64,000 nt of DNA, taken from Salvia splendens (lineage: Eukaryota > Streptophyta > Magnoliopsida > Lamiales > Lamiaceae). The DNA lies in contig NC_056040.1 in the NCBI RefSeq assembly GCF_004379255.2, forward strand, positions 25,262,852 through 25,326,851, read 5' to 3'. The notes under the pieces are model-generated. The model saw nothing but the letters and a program-made list of their open reading frames with translations, made no database searches and was not told the DNA's origin. Every line of letters begins with the position of its first letter. Position 1 is the stretch's first letter. The position numbers were made by a program, and so were the translations under genes. Shown piece by piece: positions 11,196 through 22,439 of the stretch.

Positions 11196-11426
11196 TGTTG
11201 AAAAGTAAAATGCGGAAAATAAAACTGAAAAACTCTTGAAGACTACATTGTGATTGATTTGAATTGTTATTGTACATATATAGTACATAGGTATTTATAG
11301 GACTCTAGCTTTAAATATACCTAGAAACTATAATATTGGAACTCTACATTATAAATATTATCCACTTTCCAATAGATTGAGACTCCACACTTTCTCTTCC
11401 CAACACCTCAAGTTATCTTTCCAACA
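11196..11426 (-). repeat. 3' LTR (element sense) of the short-LTR element
   Basis: It is about 231 bp and over 90% like 20734-20957 by eye. The adjoining inverse polypurine tract is at 11427-11440 (cttgagggggag on the minus strand). Confidence 0.85.
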
Positions 11427-11469
11427 CTCCCCCTCAAGTTAAGTATCGAGTTTTTTCGACACTTAATTT

Positions 11470-12000
11470 GCATGATTTTGTCTTTGATAAATAGTTTATA
11501 CTCGTATTCAGGAGTCCTTCACTTTTCATTGACAGTTTATGCTCGTATCATAGAGCTTCTTCAATTCGTCATTGATAGTTTATACTCGTATGAAGTTGTT
11601 CTTCAATTTTCTATTGAAAGTTTTAACTCTTGTCAAGGAGCTCCTCAATTTTTGGTTGACAGTTTTAGCTCGTATCCAGGAGTCATCTTAGACAGGTTCA
11701 ACTCGTGTCAAGGAGCCATCTTAGATAGTTTCAACTCGTGTCAAGGATACGTCTTAGATAGTTTTGTTCGTATCATAGAGCTTCTTCAATTTTCTTCATT
11801 GAAAGTTTAGGCTCATTTCAAGAAGCTTTTCATCATTGAAAGTTTAGACTCATTTCAAGGAGCTTCTTCAATTTCCCGTTGACAGTTTTCGCTCATATCT
11901 AGGAGACATCTTAGATACTTTTAGCTCGTATCTAGGAGCCATTTTAGACAGTTTAAGCTCGTATCTAGGAGCCATCATAGAAACTTTTTTTTGCTCATTC
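11470..12000 (-). repeat. Degenerate tandem repeats near the LTR of the short-LTR element
   Basis: About a dozen units of 35-45 bp share agcttcttcaatttt or gccatcttagatag joined to gtttnnnctcgtatc. The 112-codon open frame across them is a product of the repeat and not a gene. Confidence 0.75.
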
Positions 12001-12361
12001 CAGCTCAAACTATGAGCTCAATTTTTTCTTTCTTGAGCCTAATAACGACTAGGCCCAAATTCATCTTCCTTACAGATGGACGACTTCAAACAAGCGCCTC
12101 ATTTCTCCTTCTGAGACGGCTCTTCTTCCGACCTCTTCGCAACATTTTTCCAGGCGCCCTTTACTAACTGGTCCTTCCCGGGCATGCTGATGCAGCTGTT
12201 GGTGTGCTCGCTTGATACAAACGGGAAGTCCAAGGCCCGGGCTGACCCGACCACGACTCCCCTTAAGCTGCCCGGAAGGCCCGTCACAAGATCAATGAGA
12301 CAAAAGCTTCGGGAAGGCGTTTCACACTTCATTAGGAGGGGAATGGAGGAGGCAGATGGAA

Positions 12362-12560
12362 TGCCCGGTCGGGCGAATCCACACCTCCAAAACGCCCGAC
12401 CGGGCGTTTGTGCGCTGAGCATCGTCTACAGTCCAGAAAGTTCGCCCGACCGGGCGATTTCACCATCCCAGAACGCCCTACCGGGCGTTTGAAGAAGCAG
12501 CGCCGAATCCAGAAACTTCGCCCGACCGGGCGATTTCACTTTCCCAAAACGCCCGGCCCG
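12362..12560. repeat. Array of CGCCCGACCGGGCG palindromes in the CRM LTR
   Basis: Six sites carry an inverted pair of the type cgcccg-ac-cgggcg (about 12363, 12393, 12441, 12473, 12519 and 12548), about 25-50 bp apart in AT-richer DNA. Two have one-base changes in this copy (ccctaccgggcg and ggcccggcg). The same array is in the 3' LTR at about 18867-19065 with the symmetric bases intact there. They could be protein-binding sites or RNA hairpins upstream of the TATA box. Confidence 0.85.
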
Positions 12561-12626
12561 GCGATTCAACTTTTACAGCCGTTTTTTCCTTGTTTTTTAG
12601 CCTTTTCTTGAGTTTCCAACCCTAAC

Positions 12627-12634
12627 TATAAATA
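12627..12634 (+). promoter_or_regulatory. TATA box in the CRM 5' LTR
   Basis: tataaata in the context aaccctaac-tataaatatcc, downstream of the palindrome array. The 3' LTR copy is at 19132-19139. Confidence 0.65.
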
Positions 12635-13078
12635 TCCTTTTTGTAAGACTTTAGAGGGGACTTTTGATGAATGTTATTATGAAGACTCCTTTGAGAGCAT
12701 CTCCCATGTGAGATTTCTATCCAAATTCCTACATTGTAGGTTGCTTGTTTTATGTTCATTTGGCTAAATCAAGTATAGGTATGCATTTATGGTTGTGTAG
12801 TCATGAATGTGGAGCCAATGGAGTATTTGCTTTGGGTGAAAGTAGCCTAGGGTTGCCCACATCTTCTTGTGGGAGGTCATAGGTCCTCAAAGAGGATTCC
12901 TCCTTCTTTACACTTTCTTCTCACCTTCTTTTCTCTCCATCAAAATCCATTTTGAGCCTAGTTTTTGTGGCTAACTCAACTTATCTTTGTTTATCTTAAC
13001 TAAAAAGTGAGATCAAACACTACTTTGGGTATTTCTTGGGCACATGGAAGGATTCCCTCACAAGTAACCTTATCATTT

Positions 13079-13091
13079 GGTATCTAGAGCC
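13079..13091 (+). promoter_or_regulatory. Primer-binding site of the CRM element
   Basis: tggtatctagagc starts 3-4 bp after the 5' LTR. It is close to the tggtatcagagc complement of initiator tRNA-Met. Confidence 0.8.
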
Positions 13092-13858
13092 TAGGTGCCT
13101 ACCAAGTGTTTTATTTTAAACCTCTATGAAATTTCTTTTTCCTTGTTTTTCCTTATTTCTTTTGTTTTAGTCTTTGCTTGTTTATTGGTCAATTGTTGTA
13201 GGATTGAGCTGATTTTTGGTGTGCATGAACCTTGATATATGAACTATTTTCCTGAAAAATCTCAGCCAAAAATTCCATCATTTGATATGTCAAATTAATG
13301 TGTGAAGTTGCTGCCCTGTTTTGTGCCCTAGTTTGACAGATTTGGGGAAAACGTAAAATCGAGGGTCTCCTAAAAAACCTGCTATATTGGGGATATTTTT
13401 ACCTCTTTCTAAACCCTTTAATCTTGTTATCTACCAAGTTTCATTAATTTTGGGGTTGAGTAGCCATATAAAAAAATTTCCTAAAGATCAACCAAGAGTT
13501 ACATAGATTTTCAGCTCAACTAAGTTTGTTTGCTAGCTTCCTTAGGCATTGAACCTTACTTTCACATGCTTGATTGGATTTACTTGCTTGGTTATATTGC
13601 CTATGTGTATACCTTGAATGATTTGTCTTAGCACTTGCATTTAGGAAGTTGGATATTGAGAGTGAGTGAACCTAGCCCTCACTATATTCTAAGCCCTTTT
13701 CCGAGTGACATTGGTGAGTGAATTGGGGGTGGGATTACCAATTGGGAAGTGAGTTCTTACTAAAATCTCCCCTTCTTGTGTGTGTGAGTGTGGATTTTAC
13801 TAACCCTTAGGACTAGATCCTAGTTTATTTTTATTTCTTATTATAGGTACCATTGTGA

Positions 13859-16800
13859 ATGCCACCTCGTACTAGATCCACCACGATGGGGGATCCGCAA
13901 CCGGGTGCGAGCATGAGTCTTAGTGTGGCGGGGGATGAGTTGAAAAACTTGATGGAAAAAATTATGACGGATTTGAGGGATCTAAAAGAAGGCCAAACCA
14001 CAATGCATGTCACTCAAGATGCTATGTTCGGGGATTTGAAGGAACTCAAGGAGAACCAAGCATCCATCCATGAAAACCAAATTTTTCTCCACGACGAGCT
14101 CAATGCTTTGAAGGCCTTGCGACTATCAAGGTCAAACACCCCTAGGAGCAATCACACACATCATGATGCCTCCGAGGAGAGTAATGGAGAGGAAGAGCCA
14201 TATGGTTGGTACGATCATGGGGGGCGTAGGGGACAAGGAGGAGGACGGAATGGGAATAGGAATGGTAGGTTCGGGAACATGATGGGCGGAAGAGGGAATG
14301 CAAACATGGGGCACCATGGGTGGAATGGTAGGCATAGAAGATATAGAAACTATGAGGAGGAGGAGATGGAGCCGCGGTATGATGATCCCACCAAGTCTAT
14401 CAAGCACACATTTCCCGAGTTCCACGGCAAGTTTGATCCCGAGGCCTACTTGGAATGGGAGTCACAAATGAGCAAAATTTTCTCACTCCATAACTTTTCG
14501 GAAGGTGATATGGTGAAGGTGGCAATAGCCAAGTTTTGTGGCAATGCGGATACATGGTGGAATGATACGATGAGGAGGAGAAGGATGGTTAGGGGAGGAG
14601 AAGTGGGTTCGTGGGCGGAGTTCTGTGAGCTCATGAGGACTACCTTTGTACCAAAGTCCTATTTTCTCCGACTTCGAGTGGAGTTTCAAGATTTGAAGCA
14701 AGGGACGAAGAGCGTAATGGAGTACTACTACGAACTTCTATCATTGATGAGCAAGGTAGGGGTGGAGGAGCGAGAAGAGGCGACTCAAGATCGATTTATC
14801 CATGGCCTTAACATCAACTTGAAGCACAAGGTGCAAGTGGAGGCATTGAGGGGAATTTCCTTGGATGAGGTGATTGGGTTTGCCGACACTTTTGAGAGGC
14901 AAAGTAAGGAGTTGGTTTCTAGCCGGGCTAAATGGGCGTCTAGCCAAACCGGAGGGACGGGGACTAGCAAGTGGAGCGCTCCCGGCAAGAAGGTGGAAAA
15001 CATGGCCAATCCAAATACCCAAGGGAGATCGATCGTTAAGGCTTTACCGGGTACTCAACCTATTAAAGCTATAGCCCCTATGGAAGACAAGAAGGTTCAA
15101 TGTTTCAAGTGCAAGGGGTATGGCCATTATGCACGTGAGTGCCCAAACCAACGGGTAATGGTTATCGGGCAAGATGGTAGCGTGTATAGTGAGGAAGATG
15201 AAGAAGATGGGGAGGGTGTGGGCACTAAAGAAGTGAGCCCGGACACCGACATAGCTTTTTCTAGTGGCGAAGAAGAAGATACACCCTTAAGGGCTATGGT
15301 TGTACTCCGAATGCTCAATGTACAACCCAACCTTGAGGAGCATAAGGAGCAAAGGTGCAACATCTTTCATATGAAGTGTAAGGTGAAGTCCAAGACGTGC
15401 TTGGTCATCATAGATGGAGGGAGTTGTACAAATGTGGTGTGTGACCGGTTGGTGGCCAAGTTGGGATTGAAGGTACTTAAACACCCAAACCCCTACAAAT
15501 TGCAATGGTTAGGGGATTCCGGGGAGTTGAAGGTGAAGGCTCAATGCAAAGTTCCATTGAAGATTGGGGAAGTTGAGGAAGAAATTCTATGTGATATCAT
15601 TCCTATGACGGCATGTCATGTTTTGCTAGGGAGTACATGGGAGTTTGATAGAAGGGCCTACAAAAATGGCTTCACGAATGAGTATTTCTACATGCTCAAC
15701 GGGTTGAAGGTTCGTTTGAAGCCATTGCTACCTAGTGCCGTGTTTGAGGCTAGCCAACATCTACAAAAGGAAAGAGAGAGAGATAGGGAAAAAAGGCTAG
15801 TAGAAGAATGTGAGCTAAAAAAGCCAAGTGAGAGTGGGGGTGGTGAGAGAAAAATAAAAGCGCCCAAAGGAGAGCACCCACAGACAAGAGAAGGAAATGA
15901 ATCTTTGATAGCTAGTAAAACCGACCTTGGGTGGGCACTAAACAATCACCTCTCCGTTCTCCTCATGGTCCGTAAGGATTTGTGCTTAGCTACTAACCTT
16001 GACCCGTATCCTTTGATTGTCCAAAGTGTGTTGCAGGAATTTGAAGATGTATTCCCGGAGGAACTCCCGAGTGAACTCCCTCCCATGAGGGGGATCGAGC
16101 ATCAAATTGACTTTTTGCCGGGATCATCACTCCCAAACCGGGCCGCATACAAGGCGAACCCCAAGGAGACACAAGAGCTACAAAGGAAAGTCGAGGAACT
16201 TCTTGCCAAAGGTCTAATTCGTGAATCTCTATCTCCTTGTGCCGTACCCGTCATTCTTGTACCTAAGAAGGACGGAAGTTGGAGGATGTGTGTAGATTGT
16301 AGGGCAATTAACAAATCACCATCAAATATAGACACCCTATACCTAGGTTAGACGACATGTTAGAGGATCTTTGTGGCTCTATATGTTTCTCTAAAATTGA
16401 TTTGGCTAGTGGATATCACCAAATTCGCATGAAAGAGGGAGATGAATGGAAAACCGCTTTCAAAACCAAATTTGGCCTATATGAATGGCTTGTGATGCCT
16501 TTTGGTTTAACTAATGCCCCTTCTACATTCATGCGTTTGATGAATCATGTGCTTCGTCCTTTTATTGGGAAATTTGTGGTGGTATATTTTGACGATATCT
16601 TGATTTATAGTCGTAGTGTTGAAGAGCATGCTAGTCATCTTAGGAATGTGCTTGAAGTGTTGAGAATGCATGCTTTATATGCCAAGTTGCCTAAATGCAC
16701 TTTTTGTGTTGAGGAAGTTGTGTTTCTTGGTTTTGTTGTGGGAAAGGAAGGAGTGCGGGTAGATGAGGAAAAGGTGAAAGCCATTAGGGAATGGCCAACA

Positions 16801-18855
16801 CCTAGGAATGTGAGTGAGGTTAGGTCTTTTCATGGCCTTGCTAGCTTCTATAGGAGGTTTGTTAGGGATTTTTCCACAAAAGCTTCACCCTTGAACTACC
16901 TTGTCAAAAAAAATGTTGAGTTTAAGTGGGGGGAGGAGCAAGAGAGAGCGTTTAGTACTTTGAAAAATGACCTCACGCATGCTCCCTTACTAGCACTCCC
17001 TAATTTTGATAAAACTTTTGAACTTGAGTGTGATGCAAGTGGTGTGGGGATCGGGGGAGTTCTCATGCAAGAGGGTAAGCCCATAGCTTACTTCTCGGAA
17101 AAACTAAATCAAGCCCAATTGAACTACCCCACATACGACAAGGAGTTGTATGCTATAGTCCGTTGCCTTGAGAATTGGCAACACTACTTGATGCACAAGG
17201 AGTTTGTGATACACACGGATCATGAGTCTATTAAGTTCTTAGGAGGGCAACATAAACTTGATAAAAGACATGCTAAATGGAGTGTTTTCCTAGAGACTTT
17301 TCCCTATGTCATTAGGTACAAGAAGGGAAAGGACAATGTGGTTGCCGATGCTCTTTCTAGGAAACCTTTTGAGACCTTGCATGATGGCACTTTACTTGTG
17401 AGTGATACCGTGTGTTTGAGAAAGCTTGTGCTTACTATGTGTGCCTCCAATTATGTTGGATTTGAGTTTATTAAAGACCTTTATGAGCATGATCATGACT
17501 TTTCTTCTATTTACGGAGCTTGTGAAAAAGGTGCTTCTGATAAATACTATAAGTTGGATGGCTATCTTTTTAGAGAGAATAGGTTGTGCATACCTTCATG
17601 CTCTTTGAGAAATTTGTTGATTAAGGAGGCTCACCTAGGGGGCCTAATGGGTCATTTTGGGTTGCTTAAAACTTTTGACATACTAAGTGAGCATTTCTTT
17701 TGGCCTTGCATGAAGAAGCATATTGAAAAGTTTTGTAGTAGTTGCTTAGAGTGTAGGCAAGCCAAGTCTAAATCTAACAATTATGGTCTTTACACCCCTT
17801 TGCCTACTCCTACACATCCTTGGGTAGACTTGTCCATGGACTTTGTTCTAGGCCTCCCAATGTCTCATCGGAAAAATGATAGCATCTTTGTGGTGGTGGA
17901 TAGGTTTTCCAAAATGGCTCACTTCATTCCATGTCGGAAGACAAGTGATGCCAAATTCGTTGCTAGTTTATTTTTCAAGGAGGTTGTAAGAATCCATGGG
18001 GTCCCGAGAACTATTGTAAGTGATAGAGACGTCAAATTTTTGAGTTTCTTTTGGAAAACACTTTGGGGTAGGATGGGCACCAAACTCCTTTTCTCTACCA
18101 CCGCACATCCCCAAACGGATGGTCAAACGGAAGTTGTAAACCGCTCATTGGGAACTCTTCTCCGTGCCTTGGTTTTTGAAAATAAAACTTCTTGGGAAGA
18201 ATGTTTGCCTATAGCCGAATTTGCTTATAATAGGACCATACATTCCACCACCCAACAATCCCCTTTTGAGGTTGTCTATGGTTTCAATCCACTCACCCCG
18301 TTGGACTTGTCCACGGCCGATTTGCCTTTGTCTTATATGGTTGATGTAGGTGGGATGGAGAAGGCCAAGTTTGTACAAGACGTGCACACTCGAGTGCAAG
18401 AACGAATCCGCAAGATGGGGGAACAAGTAGCTCAAAGGGTGAACAAAGGGCGAAAGAAAATGTTGTTCAACCCCGGAGATTGGGTGTGGGTACACTTTCG
18501 GAAAATACGTTTTCCCGACAAAGCAAGACCCAAGCTTGCCCCGCGAGGGGATGGCCCATTTATGGTCCTAGAGCGTGTGAACGACAATGCCTACATCATT
18601 GATCTTCCCGGTGAGTATAACGTGAGTTGTACTTTTAATGTGGCTGACTTGAGCCCGTTTGATTTTGTAGGGGACGACCCAGATTTGAGGACAAATCCTT
18701 CTCAAGAGGGAGAGGATGATACAAACGGGAAGTCCAAGGCCCGGGCTGACCCGACCACGACTCCCCTTAAGCTACCCGGAAGGCCTGTCACAAGATCAAT
18801 GAGACAAAAGCTTCGGGAAGGCGTTTCAAACTTCATTAGGAGGGGAATGGAGTAG
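13859..18855 (+). CDS. CRM Gag-Pol polyprotein with one frameshift
   Basis: This is the element's replication polyprotein in two open parts: 13859-16351 (830 codons) and 16357-18855 (832 codons). Part one has the Gag capsid (about residues 150-370), a CCHC knuckle [14 protein letters not shown] (about 415), a protease with [11 protein letters not shown] (about 518) and the start of RT ([17 protein letters not shown]). A one-base loss in an A run near 16311-16315 shifts the frame just after AINK. Part two continues RT (YFDDILIYS about residue 76), RNase H (FELECDAS about 224), the integrase HHCC (HLGGLMGH to CLEC about 425-465), its D,D,E core (SMDF, VSDRD, TEVVN at about 493, 554 and 592), and a GPF-type C-terminus. 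The last 46 or so codons lie inside the 3' LTR. Apart from the shift I see no lesion, so it may be a recent mutation or a base-call error. Confidence 0.92.
18704..18716 (+). promoter_or_regulatory. Polypurine tract of the CRM element
   Basis: aagagggagagga directly precedes the TGATAC start of the 3' LTR, as required for plus-strand priming. Confidence 0.8.
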
Positions 18856-19580
18856 GCAGATGGAATGCCCGGTCGGGCGAATCCACACCTCCAAAACGCC
18901 CGACCGGGCGTTTGTGCGCTGAGCATCGTCTACAGTCCAGAAAGTTCGCCCGACCGGGCGATTTCACCATCCCAGAACGCCCGACCGGGCGTTTGAAGAA
19001 GCAGCGCCGAATCCAGAAAGTTCGCCCGACCGGGCGATTTCACTTTCCCAAAACGCCCGGCCGGGCGATTCAACTTTTACAGCCGTTTTTTCCTTGTTTT
19101 TTTAGCCTTTTCTTGGGTTTCCAACCCTAACTATAAATATCCTTTTTGTAAGACTTTAGAGGGGACTTTTGATGAATGTTATTATGAAGACTCCTTTGAG
19201 AGCATCTCCCATGTGAGATTTCTATCCAAATTCCTACATTGTAGGTTGCTTGTTTTATGTTCATTTGGCTAAATCAAGTATAGGTATGCATTTATGGTTG
19301 TGTAGTCATGAATGTGGAGCCAATGGATTATTTGCTTTGGGTGAAAGTAGCCTAGGGTTGCCCACATCTTCTTGTGGGAGGTCATAGGTCCTCAAAGAGG
19401 ATTCCTCCTTCTTTACACTTTCTTCTCACCTTCTTTTCTCTCCATCAAAATCCATTTTGAGCCTAGTTTTTGTGGCTAGCTCAACTTATCTTTGTTTATC
19501 TTAACTAAAAAGTGAGATCAAACACTACTTTGGGTATTTCTTGGGCACATGGAAGGATTCCCTCACAAGGAACCTTATCA
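18717..19580 (+). repeat. 3' LTR of the CRM element
   Basis: Near-identical to 12213-13075. It encodes the last codons of the polyprotein, ending at a TAG (18853-18855) that the 5' LTR copy reads as GAG. Confidence 0.92.
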
Positions 19581-19585
19581 TCGCT

Positions 19586-20721
19586 ATTCCACTCGCCTTC
19601 TCCCGCATATTATAGGCGATGGGTAAATTGTCGCCTCTACTGTCAGCAGTTCTTTTTGGCCCTCTCATCCTTCTTCACCGGATGTGGCGGTTCTTCCATT
19701 TGTTCCTTTTATCTTTTTGGCCACACAGCCGTGTGCAACCCTGTCCACAGCTGAGTGGTGCCACAATCTCACTCCCCCTCGCCACGGAGATGTCGGTCTC
19801 TTGCGTTTGCTGCTGCCTCTGCCGAAGCGGCTCTTGTCGGCCTTCTCCAGCTGTGACGTGACAACTTCACTACTTTGGCTTTCTCGCCCTCTCACTGGCA
19901 GTCATCTTTGTCTTCTCGGGCAACATAAATTTGGAGAAGGATTGTTTGGTCGGATACTTATTCACCCCCTCGGCCGGACAAAGCAGAGACTCCTCTATTT
20001 TTGGCTAAGCGACGCCGCTCCATCGGTGACCACCCGGTCGGACAATTTGTGGACAACTGTTATTGGCGGCGACTTCTCTAGCCTCCTCAGCCTTCTTAGC
20101 GTTCTCAACGTCTCCGAGCGTGATGTTTCACCCACAGGCTCCTTCATCAAGGTCGGCATCTCTCCGGCCAACTTTTGGTCATTCCTCCTCGGTGACTGCT
20201 TCCTTGGCTGCATCTTCCATCTCGCCGGCCTTAGACTCCTTTTGCTTTCTCACCGGCATCTACTCGATCATTTCCTCACCCTTCTCGGCAGCTCATACTC
20301 TACAGTGACGGGATGCTTTCACTTCTCTCTTTTCATCAATCTTCTGGGCGCCTTCTATTACAAGTTGTCCAGTTGGTCAGGTTCTCGCCCTCTCAGCCGG
20401 ATAACTTGTCTTTTTCCATGGCCATCTTCACCCGACCATTGCAGTTTCGAAATCAGTGATAACCTTCTCAGTGGTGGATGCTTCGTCAATTCTGGTGGCT
20501 GTCTCTAAGAGATGGCTGGTAATTAGATCTCATGGGTGGTTTTTTCTTTGGTTTGTTTAGGTGGATTTATGAAGGATTTAGGTAAAATTCTTGCTGCAGC
20601 CGGAGAACATCTTTCAAGGAGATTTGGAATCAGCCATGAACCGAACACAGATCCAGCTCTATCAAAAATTATGGTTGATTTTTTTTTTTGGAACAAACTA
20701 ATGAATTAAGGATTGTTAGCT
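19586..20721 (-). other. Internal region of the short-LTR element (5' part)
   Basis: GC-richer than the surroundings. On the minus strand it is full of gaggcc, gagaagg and ggccgaga words but has no long frame; the longest minus-strand frames are about 75 codons. The 274-codon frame on the plus strand (19684-20508) is antisense to the element and leucine/serine-rich from composition alone. It may be a decayed gag or captured host sequence; I cannot tell. Confidence 0.55.
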
Positions 20722-20733
20722 GCTCTGATACCA
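20722..20733 (-). promoter_or_regulatory. Primer-binding site of the short-LTR element
   Basis: gctctgatacca on the plus strand is the exact inverse of tggtatcagagc (initiator tRNA-Met), touching the LTR at 20734. It fixes the element on the minus strand. Confidence 0.9.
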
Positions 20734-20957
20734 TGTTAAAAAGTAAAATGTGGAAAATAAAACTAAAGAACTCTTGAATACTACATTGTGATTGATTTGA
20801 ATTGTTATTGTTGATACATAGTACATAGGTATTTATAGGACTCTAGATATAAATATACCTAGGAACTATAATATTAGAACTCTACATTATAAATATTATC
20901 CACTTTCCAATAGATTGAGACTTCACACTTTCGGACACCTCAAGTTATCTTTCCAAC
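20734..20957 (-). repeat. 5' LTR (element sense) of the short-LTR element
   Basis: Direct copy of 11196-11426, ending ccaaca before the tttga duplication. Confidence 0.85.
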
Positions 20958-20981
20958 ATTTGATACTACCTTCATCCCTTA

Positions 20982-22110
20982 GACCATCTCCAACAGTACT
21001 GCAAAACCTAAAATGCAGTAGAATAATACCTCCAACAGTACTGCAAAACCAATCTCATTATAGGTTTTTGAAGAAAAAAAACTATCTTTAAGTTTGCACT
21101 GAAAGTATACCAAAAACACTTTTCATAGTTTGAGTTATTGCATTCAAGTCCAAATCAATTCATATTTATCAAAATAGAAGAAGACAAGGAAGCGGCGGAG
21201 AAGAACTTACGGTGAAATAAAAAACTTACAGGGAGAAGATGGAAGTGGCAGAGAAGAAGATATGAATTAACCTAATCCAATCTTATTAATATTTGATTTA
21301 GTTATTAAATAGTGGGCTCGCCCATATTAGTATTATACTCCCTCCGTCCGTCATTAGGAGTCTAATTTATGGGGCACGGGTTTTAAGAAATATTAAGATA
21401 AGTTGATAGAAAAAAGTTAGTGGAATAGGAGTTCCACTTGTATATATTAGTTTTAAATGGAATGTGAATGGAATGAGTTAGTTGAAGGTGGGACCCTATT
21501 ACCATTTATGGTAAAAGTGAACCGGGACTCCTATTCGCGGACGGACTAATATGGCAAAACGGGACTCCTATTTGCGGACGGAGGGAGTATTATTCAATAT
21601 AATTGAAAAAAAAAAATCTATTACAGTATTTACTAAGAATGAGCCGTCAATTTATTCCACCACAGAACCCAATTTTATTATATAGATCAATAAACTGTAC
21701 AAATAAAGTCTATGGAAACAATTATTTTATTAGTTAGTAATTAAATACTATACTTACATTAAGATATTCAAATCAAATATGCTATCATAACAAAAATAAT
21801 ATTTTTATTGTATTTAAATTTTCTAAATTTGGTAATTTATTATTCAATGAATAATAGATTTCATATTTAGTTATATTAGTTAATAAATCTTATATTATAT
21901 TATTTAATTTAACTTAAGATATTGACACGGGTTAGTGTGTAATTTAGATAAAATATATAGGTATGATTGAAAAGTATAAAAGTTAGTGGGTGAGGAATAT
22001 TCTTTTGGGTTTGAGTTTAGCGTAAATGGTTGGAGCAAAATCAATATTTAGTGTGAGATTTAAACTAAAATAAAATAGGTTTGAGTTTAGTGGAATGGTT
22101 AGAGATGCTC
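20982..22110. mobile_element. PIF/Harbinger-type MITE, split by a Stowaway MITE
   Basis: The left end gaccatctccaac and the inverse of the right end, gagcatctctaacc, are inverted repeats. TTA flanks both (20979-20981 and 22111-22113), the usual PIF/Harbinger duplication. Near the left end ctccaacagtactgcaaaac is repeated about 43 bp apart. About 880 bp is its own AT-rich, non-coding sequence; 21338-21587 is a later MITE. Confidence 0.7.
21338..21587. mobile_element. Stowaway-like MITE, 250-bp family
   Basis: ctccctccgtccgtcattag at the left and the inverse (tgcggacggagggag) at the right, with TA on both sides. It is a relative of 10767-11016 and 34393-34644. Confidence 0.9.
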
Positions 22111-22127
22111 TTAAAAAAGAAGAAACT

Positions 22128-22339
22128 ATTTTCATTTTGGACCATTCCTTTAAAATAGAAACTTTCTGAATTTTCTATTTTAGGACGTTGACCATATGAT
22201 CCACCAACACTACTTTCACTCCTTTTTCTCTTCCTATCTCTTACCTACTCATTTTTTGTTTCTTCCCTCTTACTTTACCAATTGTATATTAAAACACATG
22301 TCGTTTCAAAGGTTTCTAATTTTGAAGGACGGAGATAGT
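22128..22339. mobile_element. Degenerate Stowaway-like MITE
   Basis: Only the right end aaggacggagatag is clear. The left end near 22128 is diverged. The interior is T/C-rich and non-coding. Confidence 0.45.
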
Positions 22340-22439
22340 AATAATTTTGATGACAAAGACAGGTGTAGATAATTAAATTGGGGAAGAGAGAGAGTGGTGA
22401 GAGATTGATACCATCACAAGTTTTGGATTTAGGGTTGCA

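Larger units (their letters stand above)
12213..13075 (+). repeat. 5' LTR of the CRM element
   Basis: TGATA...TATCA ends. It contains a series of cgcccgaccgggcg-type palindromes (about 12362-12560) and a TATA box tataaata at 12627-12634. Confidence 0.92.
12213..19580 (+). mobile_element. Ty3/gypsy retrotransposon of the CRM (centromeric) clade, young
   Basis: Two LTRs of about 863 bp (12213-13075 and 18717-19580) begin TGATACAAACGGG and end CCTTATCA. They are flanked by a perfect duplication tcgct (12208-12212 and 19581-19585). The primer site, a single gag-pol frame and a purine tract are all in place. The LTRs differ at about 11 positions by eye, about 1.3%, so the insertion is recent. The RT phrases [20 protein letters not shown] and [15 protein letters not shown], and a polyprotein that reads on into the 3' LTR, are typical of the plant CRM clade. 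It sits inside the short-LTR element. Confidence 0.92.
11196..20957 (-). mobile_element. Non-autonomous short-LTR retrotransposon, split by a CRM element
   Basis: Two direct copies of about 230 bp (11196-11426 and 20734-20957), starting tgttgaaaagtaaaat and ending tatctttccaaca, are flanked by a perfect 5-bp duplication tttga (11191-11195 and 20958-20962). The inverse of tggtatcagagc abuts the right LTR at 20722-20733, and an inverse purine tract abuts the left LTR, so the element reads on the minus strand. Removing the CRM insertion leaves about 2.4 kb with no pol genes. I see no intact Gag. It would depend on enzymes made by another element. Confidence 0.85.

Noticed and set aside
11472..11810. 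112-codon frame in the short-LTR element
   Set aside because: It spans degenerate tandem repeats and is on the strand opposite to the element.
12099..12611. Frames of 60-107 codons in the CRM 5' LTR
   Set aside because: They read LTR sequence; only the 3' LTR copy is legitimately translated as the polyprotein C-terminus.
19684..20508. 274-codon plus-strand frame, Leu/Ser-rich
   Set aside because: It is antisense to the short-LTR element, as fixed by the primer site at 20722, shows no domain, and follows from the composition of the region.
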